Shown: positions 16,152-21,595 of the stretch, piece by piece
Layout of the letters: each line of letters opens with the position of its first letter
How positions within the stretch are numbered: the stretch's first letter is position 1
From: Bacteroidaceae bacterium
GTDB lineage: Bacteria > Bacteroidota > Bacteroidia > Bacteroidales > Bacteroidaceae
DNA length: 21,595 bases
Reading direction: 5' to 3'
NCBI GenBank assembly: GCA_017472905.1
Contig: JAFUNW010000134.1
Location: forward strand, 1 to 21,595
Notes under the pieces: generated by a model
Told to the model about the DNA's origin: nothing
Databases searched by the model: none
The model's input: the letters and a program-made list of their open reading frames with translations, nothing else
Made by a program: the position numbers and the translations under genes

Positions 16152-16215
16152 TTCAAGTGCAAAGAGCGGATTTTGTACTTTTATAGACAAAGAACTTTAA
16201 AAAAGCGCGAAAAGA

Positions 16216-16247
16216 TTTGCTCATATCATCCAAAAGCTCTATCTTTG
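16216..16247 (+). promoter_or_regulatory. Bacteroides-type promoter of the tRNA gene
   Basis: TTTG at 16216-16219 and TATCTTTG at 16240-16247 are separated by 20 bases, an excellent match to the TTTG/TAnnTTTG consensus of the Bacteroides housekeeping sigma factor. The tRNA begins 31 bases after the -7 box. Confidence 0.75.
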
Positions 16248-16277
16248 CAACGCAAATCTGATTACAGATGGAAGCAA

Positions 16278-16351
16278 GGGCTTTTAGCTCAGTTGGTTAG
16301 AGCAACAGACTCATAATCTGGAGGTCCTAGGTTCAAGCCCTAGATGGCCCA
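16278..16351 (+). tRNA. tRNA with anticodon CAU (elongator Met, or Ile2 if lysidine-modified)
   Basis: 74 bases, cloverleaf readable: acceptor GGGCTTT/ATGGCCC (one G-U and one U-U position), D stem GCTC/GAGC, anticodon loop CTCATAA with anticodon CAT at 16312-16314, and T arm CTAGG-TTCAAGC-CCTAG. The discriminator base is A; CCA is not encoded (CTCCA follows). The CUCAUAA loop is shared by elongator tRNA-Met and the tRNA-Ile2 read after lysidine modification, and I cannot separate them by eye. Initiator tRNA is unlikely because the anticodon stem lacks the three G-C pairs. Confidence 0.92.
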
Positions 16352-16373
16352 CTCCATTGAAAAGTAATTTCTG

Positions 16374-16408
16374 AGCCGTTACAAAACTATTTGTAGCGGC
16401 TTTTTTTC
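16374..16408 (+). terminator. Rho-independent terminator after the tRNA
   Basis: AGCCGTTAC (16374-16382) pairs with GTAGCGGCT (16393-16401) with one wobble pair and a 10-base loop, followed by a run of seven T (16401-16407). Confidence 0.85.
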
Positions 16409-16434
16409 TTCATAAAGCACGGTAGCAACGTTCA

Positions 16435-17643
16435 ATGAAAGAGCTTAGGCCTGAGACACGCGACTTTATCCTTCAACATGCCGACGAAGACATTCATCAA
16501 CTGGCATTGCAAAGCAGTCGTTTCCCACAAGTGGAAATGACAGAGGCTATCTGTCAAATCGCAGCCCGTCAAACCGCCCGGACCAAGTTGCCCTCTTGGT
16601 GGAAACATACAGAAATCCGATATCCCAAACATTTGTCTATGGAGCAATGCTCTTCAGAAATAACTGCACGCTATAAAGCCGGACTTATCCCCCAATATAT
16701 TATAGGTGGAAGCATGACCGACTTATCCGGAGGATTGGGAGTTGATTTCTATCATTTGGCCAAACAAATGAATCAAGCGACTTATGTGGAGAAACAAGCT
16801 GAACTATGCGAACTGGCTCGATATAACTTTCCTCTGTTAGGCTTGGAAAATGCCAAGGTGATACAAGCAGAGTCCACTGCGTATCTCGCTACGTTATCAA
16901 GGCAGGACCTGTTATTCATCGACCCGGCCCGCAGGGATAATACAGGGAAAAAGGTGGTTGCCATCAGCGACTGCGAACCGGACATAGCAGCCATACAACA
17001 ATTGTTGTTGGCCAAATCCACGTGGGTGATGGTCAAACTCTCTCCCATGCTCGACATTACACAGACGCTGAATCTGTTGCCCCATACACAAGAGGTACAC
17101 GTTGTAGCCGTGAACGGAGAATGCAAAGAGCTATTGTTATTACTTACTTCAGAAGCAGACTCCAACCGGGCACTCATCCATTGTGTCAACCTCTCTGCTG
17201 ATGAGCAAGCTCCATTGCCGGAAACCTTCAAGTTTACTGTCAATGAAGAGGCTGCCTCTGTATGCGAGTATGCCAATGCTCCGGAAGCCTATTTGTATGA
17301 ACCTCATGCCGCCATTTTGAAAGGAGGGGCTTATCGAATCGTAGCCCAACGGTATGGATTGAAGAAATTACATCCCAACAGCCATCTTTACACAGCCTCT
17401 CATTGCGTGAGCAACTTTCCCGGACGTACATTTACAGTTTCTTCTTATGGCGGTTTCAGCAAGAAGGAGTTGAAAGAATTGCCTAAAAAGGCCAATGTAA
17501 GCATCCGTAATTTCCCATCCAAAGTGGAAGATTTAAAGAAGAAACTGAAAATCACAGATGGAGGAGAAGACTATCTGTTTGCCACAACGCTCTACAACGG
17601 AGAGAAAAAATGGATAAGATGCAGAAAAGCGAATACTAATTAA
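16435..17643 (+). CDS. SAM-dependent methyltransferase with C-terminal THUMP-like domain
   Basis: 402 aa. The N-terminal ~90 residues are helical. A Rossmann-type methyltransferase core follows: motif I DLSGGLGVDFYHLA (~100), an acidic end of strand 2 (YVEKQAELCELA), and a catalytic-site motif LLFIDPARRD (~160). The last ~80 residues (HCVSNFPGRTFTVSS onward) match the THUMP-like domain attached to this family in Bacteroidetes. Members are predicted to methylate RNA or another macromolecule; the target is not established by the sequence. There is no signal peptide. It starts 27 bases after the tRNA terminator and ends 13 bases before the exchanger gene, so the two are probably co-transcribed. 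Confidence 0.85.
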   Translation: MKELRPETRDFILQHADEDIHQLALQSSRFPQVEMTEAICQIAARQTARTKLPSWWKHTEIRYPKHLSMEQCSSEITARYKAGLIPQYIIGGSMTDLSGGLGVDFYHLAKQMNQATYVEKQAELCELARYNFPLLGLENAKVIQAESTAYLATLSRQDLLFIDPARRDNTGKKVVAISDCEPDIAAIQQLLLAKSTWVMVKLSPMLDITQTLNLLPHTQEVHVVAVNGECKELLLLLTSEADSNRALIHCVNLSADEQAPLPETFKFTVNEEAASVCEYANAPEAYLYEPHAAILKGGAYRIVAQRYGLKKLHPNSHLYTASHCVSNFPGRTFTVSSYGGFSKKELKELPKKANVSIRNFPSKVEDLKKKLKITDGGEDYLFATTLYNGEKKWIRCRKANTN

Positions 17644-17656
17644 ATACTTAAAAGAT

Positions 17657-18619
17657 ATGATTGATACTTTATGCCTAATCGGCGGCCTTTTACTCATCCT
17701 TTGGGGGGCCAATGCCTTAACAGACGGCGCTGCTTCTGTAGCCCGCCGTTTCAACATCTCCAATCTGGTTATCGGATTGACCATTGTTGCATTCGGAACC
17801 TCAGCTCCGGAGTTTGTCATCAGTTTCCTCTCCTCACTCAATGGGAGTGCCGAACTTTCCATTGGCAATGTCGTTGGAAGTAATATCTTCAACGGTTTGA
17901 TGATTGTCGGATGTACGGCCTTAGTCGCACCGATTCCCGTAGGAAAAGGTACGCTATCCAAAGAAATTCCTTTATGTGTACTCTCTTCCATTGTACTGTT
18001 TTTGTGTGCAAACGATATGTTGCTGGACGGAGACAACGAAAACATCATCAGTCGGGTAGACGGTCTTTTACTTCTCGGTTTCTTTGCAATCTTCCTTGGA
18101 TACACTTTCGCCATTGCGCACAAAGCCGATGAAACCGGTGAAGCATCTGCCCCCACCGTAGAAGTTCCGATTTGGAAGGCTTCACTTTTTATCGTTTTGG
18201 GACTTGCCGCTCTTATCGGCGGCGGACAATTGTTTGTCAATGGAGCATCCGGAATAGCCCGTTCATTGGGAGTTACCGAATCCATCATCGGACTAACCTT
18301 GGTAGCCGGAGGAACTTCACTACCGGAACTGGCCACATCCATATCGGCTGCTTTAAAGAAGAATCCGGGTATTGCCATCGGAAACGTCATCGGAAGCAAC
18401 CTGTTCAATGCTTTTGCTGTATTGGGCTGTAGCGCAACGGTCAACCACCTTCCTCTAGGCAATATCAACAACGCGGACTTTTTCACCTTGATTACCTCCA
18501 GCATCTTCCTGTGGATTGTCAGTTTCTTCTATGGCAAACGAATCATCAATCGGGTGGAGGGTGTATTCTTTATCCTCTGCTACATCGCATACACGGTCTA
18601 CTTGATTATGCAACAATAA
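17657..18619 (+). CDS. Calcium/sodium antiporter (CaCA family, YrbG-like)
   Basis: 320 aa with about ten hydrophobic segments, the standard size for bacterial YrbG-type inner-membrane exchangers, which move Ca2+ out in exchange for Na+ (or H+). Both inverted alpha repeats that bind the ions are intact: GTSAPEFVISF with GNVVGSNIFNGLMIVG near the start, and GGTSLPELATSISA with GNVIGSNLFNAFAVLG in the second half. The acidic cytoplasmic loop between the halves (ADETGEASAPTVE) is short. It lies 13 bases after the methyltransferase gene and is followed by a strong terminator, which ends this transcription unit. Confidence 0.93.
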   Translation: MIDTLCLIGGLLLILWGANALTDGAASVARRFNISNLVIGLTIVAFGTSAPEFVISFLSSLNGSAELSIGNVVGSNIFNGLMIVGCTALVAPIPVGKGTLSKEIPLCVLSSIVLFLCANDMLLDGDNENIISRVDGLLLLGFFAIFLGYTFAIAHKADETGEASAPTVEVPIWKASLFIVLGLAALIGGGQLFVNGASGIARSLGVTESIIGLTLVAGGTSLPELATSISAALKKNPGIAIGNVIGSNLFNAFAVLGCSATVNHLPLGNINNADFFTLITSSIFLWIVSFFYGKRIINRVEGVFFILCYIAYTVYLIMQQ

Positions 18620-18680
18620 AAATTCAATGCGAAAACAATTTGCGAATGTTCGCGAAATCGAATAATTGATTTGGATTTCA

Positions 18681-18722
18681 TGGCGGATTTCAACCTTTTA
18701 GGAATTGGAATCCGCTATTTTT
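18681..18722 (+). terminator. Intrinsic terminator after the antiporter gene
   Basis: TGGCGGATTTC (18681-18691) pairs with GGAATCCGCTA (18707-18717) over about 11 positions with two G-U pairs and a 15-base loop, followed by five T. Confidence 0.7.
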
Positions 18723-18816
18723 GTACATTTTTGGGCAAAAGCAGACCTTTTTCATCGAAACAAAGCAAAAAATATAGTAACTTTACCCCCTGAATCATAA
18801 AAAAACAGACCATATC

Positions 18817-19950
18817 ATGATAGAAATTCGGAAAGTATCGGATAAATCTGCTTTAAACGATTTTATCCGCTTCAACTATTCTCTTTACAAGAACAACCCC
18901 TATTCCGTACCGGATTTATGGGATGACATGATAAACACGCTTTCACCGGACAAGAATCCCGCTTTTGAGTTTTGTGAAGCAGACTATTTTCTTGCCTACA
19001 ACGAACAAGGAAAGTTAGTAGGTCGTGTAGCAGCCATCATCAACCACCGATGCAACGAGACTTGGAACGAAAAAGCTGTGCGATTCGGATGGATAGACTT
19101 CATTGATGACCCCAACGTATCAGCAGCACTCATAAAGGCCGTGACCGATTGGGGGAAAGAACGAGGAATGAACTGCTTGAAAGGACCGTTGGGATTTACC
19201 GACATGGATGCGGAAGGGATGTTAATCGAAGGTTTTGATCAGTTAAGCACAATGGCAACCATTTACAACCATCCCTATTACCCCGAGCACATGGAGAAAC
19301 TGGGAATGGAAAAAGATGCGGATTGGGTAGAATTCAAAATATACATTCCGGAAGGCATTCCGGAAAAGATGCAACGCATCTCCGCACTGATCAGCAGAAA
19401 ATACGGTCTGAAGGTCAAAAAGCTGAAAAACATGAAAGAGGTTCGGGAAAAAGGGTACGGCCAAAAGATATTCGAACTGATTAACGAGAGCTACGCCCCG
19501 TTATACGGTTTTTCACGAATGACGAAGAAGCAGATAGACAAATATGTAGACACTTACCTGCCCGTACTCGACCTCAGAATGGTCACATTGATTGAAGATG
19601 AAGCCGGAGAAATCGTAGCTGTAGGCATTTCAATGCCCTCCATGAGCCAAGCGCTTCAAAAGGCCAAAGGCCGCATGTTGCCTTTCGGATGGTGGCATTT
19701 ATTGAAAGCATTGAAGATAAAAAGACCCAATGTGCTGGATCTTTTGCTGGTAGGCATCAAGCCGGAATATCAAAGCAAAGGGGTGAACGCACTGTTATTT
19801 ACCGACCTCATTCCGGTCTATCGCGAAATGGGATTTGAATACGCAGAGAGCAATCCCGAACTGGAACTGAACAACAAGGTGCAATCGCAATGGGAATACT
19901 TCAATACGATACAGCACAAACGAAGAAGAGCGTACAAAAAGAGTATTTGA
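18817..19950 (+). CDS. GNAT-like acetyltransferase-fold protein
   Basis: 377 aa, cytoplasmic, no signal. The N-terminal half begins with a GNAT-type beta-alpha segment (IEIRKVSDKSALNDFIRF), a conserved pocket (YFLAYNEQGKLVGRVAAI) and the acyl-CoA-fold-like GPLGFTDMDAEGMLIEGF. The second half repeats the fold, with VTLIEDEAGEIVAVGISMPS, LLVGIKPEYQSKGVNALLF (a G-x-x-x-G-x-x-A-like pyrophosphate loop) and YAESNPELELNNKVQSQWE. It belongs to a tandem-GNAT family frequent in Bacteroidetes upstream of parE; the substrate is unknown. The parE start lies 10 bases downstream, so the two share a transcript. Confidence 0.78.
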   Translation: MIEIRKVSDKSALNDFIRFNYSLYKNNPYSVPDLWDDMINTLSPDKNPAFEFCEADYFLAYNEQGKLVGRVAAIINHRCNETWNEKAVRFGWIDFIDDPNVSAALIKAVTDWGKERGMNCLKGPLGFTDMDAEGMLIEGFDQLSTMATIYNHPYYPEHMEKLGMEKDADWVEFKIYIPEGIPEKMQRISALISRKYGLKVKKLKNMKEVREKGYGQKIFELINESYAPLYGFSRMTKKQIDKYVDTYLPVLDLRMVTLIEDEAGEIVAVGISMPSMSQALQKAKGRMLPFGWWHLLKALKIKRPNVLDLLLVGIKPEYQSKGVNALLFTDLIPVYREMGFEYAESNPELELNNKVQSQWEYFNTIQHKRRRAYKKSI

Positions 19951-19960
19951 ACGATAAGAT

Positions 19961-21595
19961 ATGGAAGAATTGAATCATACCATGTACCCCTTGGGCGATG
20001 TCCCATTAGCGGAGTACAACGAGGAAAACATCAAACATCTCAACGACATGGACCATGTACGTACCCGTCCGGGTATGTATATCGGTAAATTGGGAGACGG
20101 AAGCCACAGCGATGATGGAATCTACGTTTTACTGAAAGAGGTGATTGACAACAGCATCGATGAATTCAAAATGAATGCAGGAAAACGCATCGAAATTGAA
20201 ATTGACGAAAACCTGCGCGTAAGCGTACGCGACTACGGACGAGGCATTCCGCAAGGAAAAATGATAGAGGCCGTGAGCGTATTGAATACCGGAGGTAAGT
20301 ACGATAGCAAAGCATTCAAGAAAAGTGTAGGTTTGAACGGAGTGGGTGTGAAAGCTGTAAATGCCTTGAGCAGTCGTTTCGAAGTACGTAGCTACCGCGA
20401 TGGGAAAGTGCGCCGCGCTACTTTTGAGAAGGGAGTGTTGCAAAGCGATACAACCGAAGAGACACAAGACGAGAATGGAACTTTCATCTTCTTTGAGCCG
20501 GACAATACCCTGTTCAAGAACTACAGTTATCGGCCGGAAACGGTGGACACCATGCTGCGCAACTACACCTATTTGAATACCGGACTGGCCATCATTTACA
20601 ATGGAAGAAGACTCATTTCGCGCAACGGACTGATGGACTTGCTCAAAGACCGCATGACAACTCAAGAGCTCTACCCCATTGTACATCTACACGGAGAGGA
20701 CATTGAAATAGCATTCACCCACACAAACCAGAACGGAGAAGAATATTATTCGTTCGTCAACGGACAATATACTCCGCTAGGAGGTACACATCAGAGTGCA
20801 TTCAAAGAACACATCGCACGCACGATTAAAGAGTTCTATAACAAGAACCACGAATATGGTGACATACGAAACGGGATCGTTGCTTCCATAGCTCTCAACG
20901 TGGAAGAGCCGGTTTTTGAAAGCCAGACAAAAGTCAAACTCGGGTCACCGACCATGTCGCCCGATGGAATGAGCGTAAATAAATATGTAGGTGATTTCAT
21001 CAAACAAGAGGTTGACAATTACCTACACAAAAACCCGGATGTGGCAGAGGTGATGCTGCAAAAAATCACCGAGTCGGAGAAAGAACGCAAAGCCATTGCC
21101 GGTGTTACCAAACTGGCACGTGAACGTGCAAAGAAAGCCAATCTGCACAACCGGAAATTGCGCGATTGTCGCATCCATCTCAACGACACAAAAGGGGATT
21201 TACGACAAGAGAGCAGCATATTCATCACTGAGGGAGACTCGGCCAGCGGTTCCATTACCAAAAGCCGCGATGTAAACACACAAGCCGTATTCAGTCTGCG
21301 CGGTAAACCCCTGAACTCTTTCGGACTGACCAAAGAGATTGTTTACAAGAATGAAGAATTCAATCTCTTGCAAGCTGCACTCAACATCGAAGAGGGAATA
21401 GACGGACTGCGTTACAACAAAGTGATTGTAGCTACTGATGCGGATGTAGACGGTATGCATATCCGTCTGCTGATGATTACTTTCTTCCTGCAGTTCTTCC
21501 CGGAATTGATAAAGAAAGGGCATGTGTACATCCTGCAAACACCACTCTTCAGAGTAAGAAACAAGAAGAGCAAAATCAAAGCACACAAAACCGAC
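19961..21595 (+). CDS. parE: DNA topoisomerase IV subunit B (5' part; runs off the window)
   Basis: 545 codons are present and the gene continues past the end. ATG 19961 follows the GNAT gene by 10 bases. The GHKL ATPase domain shows EVIDNSIDEF, DYGRGIPQG and SVGLNGVGVKAVNAL; the transducer domain follows; the TOPRIM domain shows TEGDSASGS (E424) and TDADVDGMHI (D493, D495, D497), which hold Mg2+ for DNA cleavage. With ParC it decatenates daughter chromosomes. The N-terminus (MDHVRTRPGMYIGKLGDGSH) and the lack of a GyrB-like N-terminal extension favour ParE over GyrB. All residues expected up to the cut are intact. Confidence 0.93.
   Translation, partial: MEELNHTMYPLGDVPLAEYNEENIKHLNDMDHVRTRPGMYIGKLGDGSHSDDGIYVLLKEVIDNSIDEFKMNAGKRIEIEIDENLRVSVRDYGRGIPQGKMIEAVSVLNTGGKYDSKAFKKSVGLNGVGVKAVNALSSRFEVRSYRDGKVRRATFEKGVLQSDTTEETQDENGTFIFFEPDNTLFKNYSYRPETVDTMLRNYTYLNTGLAIIYNGRRLISRNGLMDLLKDRMTTQELYPIVHLHGEDIEIAFTHTNQNGEEYYSFVNGQYTPLGGTHQSAFKEHIARTIKEFYNKNHEYGDIRNGIVASIALNVEEPVFESQTKVKLGSPTMSPDGMSVNKYVGDFIKQEVDNYLHKNPDVAEVMLQKITESEKERKAIAGVTKLARERAKKANLHNRKLRDCRIHLNDTKGDLRQESSIFITEGDSASGSITKSRDVNTQAVFSLRGKPLNSFGLTKEIVYKNEEFNLLQAALNIEEGIDGLRYNKVIVATDADVDGMHIRLLMITFFLQFFPELIKKGHVYILQTPLFRVRNKKSKIKAHKTD

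Larger units (their letters stand above)
15304..16215. other. Gene-free, repeat-rich intergenic region
   Basis: About 0.9 kb with no convincing gene. It holds copies of a Bacteroidetes dispersed repeat around GAGCGGAG/CTCCGCTC, a pair of inverted CCCCT/AGGGG-rich repeats and the GCTGGGCAGC hairpin pair, listed separately. The stretch 15905-16066 is AT-rich, with nothing I can assign. Confidence 0.75.

Noticed and set aside
15304..16215. Hidden template repeat or reverse transcriptase for the DGR
   Set aside because: No sequence resembling 6640-6765 and no RT motif or sufficiently long frame could be found here or elsewhere in the window.
16278..16351. tRNA as attachment site of an integrated element
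   Set aside because: I saw no second copy of the tRNA 3' end and no integrase; the operon is bounded by dispersed repeats instead.

Overview
The window looks like a chromosomal segment from a Bacteroidales gut bacterium, most likely Bacteroides. The evidence is promoters of the TTTG / TAnnTTTG type, BACON, PEGA and BspA-like surface proteins, Bacteroides-style lipoprotein signals, and dispersed short intergenic repeats of a kind common in this group. I cannot name the species.

Left part (1-6038, + strand): the 3' end of a BspA-like leucine-rich-repeat surface protein; a two-gene unit of an XRE-cupin regulator and an AMP-forming acyl-CoA ligase; then a Pif1-like helicase followed closely by a zinc-ribbon Nudix hydrolase.

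Centre (15303 down to 6086, - strand): an apparent seven-gene operon, the accessory part of the window. In transcription order it encodes a small exported protein, a 618-aa exported protein, an exported transglutaminase-like protein, an exported PEGA-repeat protein with a probable outer-membrane barrel, a two-BACON lipoprotein, a lipoprotein ending in a formylglycine-generating-enzyme (FGE)/C-type-lectin fold, and a small HRDC-domain protein. The last two match the target plus HRDC accessory pair of diversity-generating retroelements (DGRs), and the target's extreme C-terminus looks like a variable region. No template repeat or reverse transcriptase is present. The HRDC gene seems to run prematurely into a dispersed repeat, so the locus is either a broken DGR or a target served in trans from elsewhere. 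The operon promoter has a 12-base homopolymer between its two boxes, a possible phase-variation switch.

Gap (15304-16215): about 0.9 kb without a gene, packed with inverted dispersed repeats and a striking double hairpin.

Right part (16216-21595, + strand): a tRNA with anticodon CAU with its own promoter and a terminator, then core genes: a THUMP-like SAM methyltransferase, a Ca2+/Na+ exchanger, a GNAT-like protein and the first 545 codons of topoisomerase IV subunit B (parE). The repeat-rich variable operon therefore sits between two stretches of ordinary chromosomal genes.
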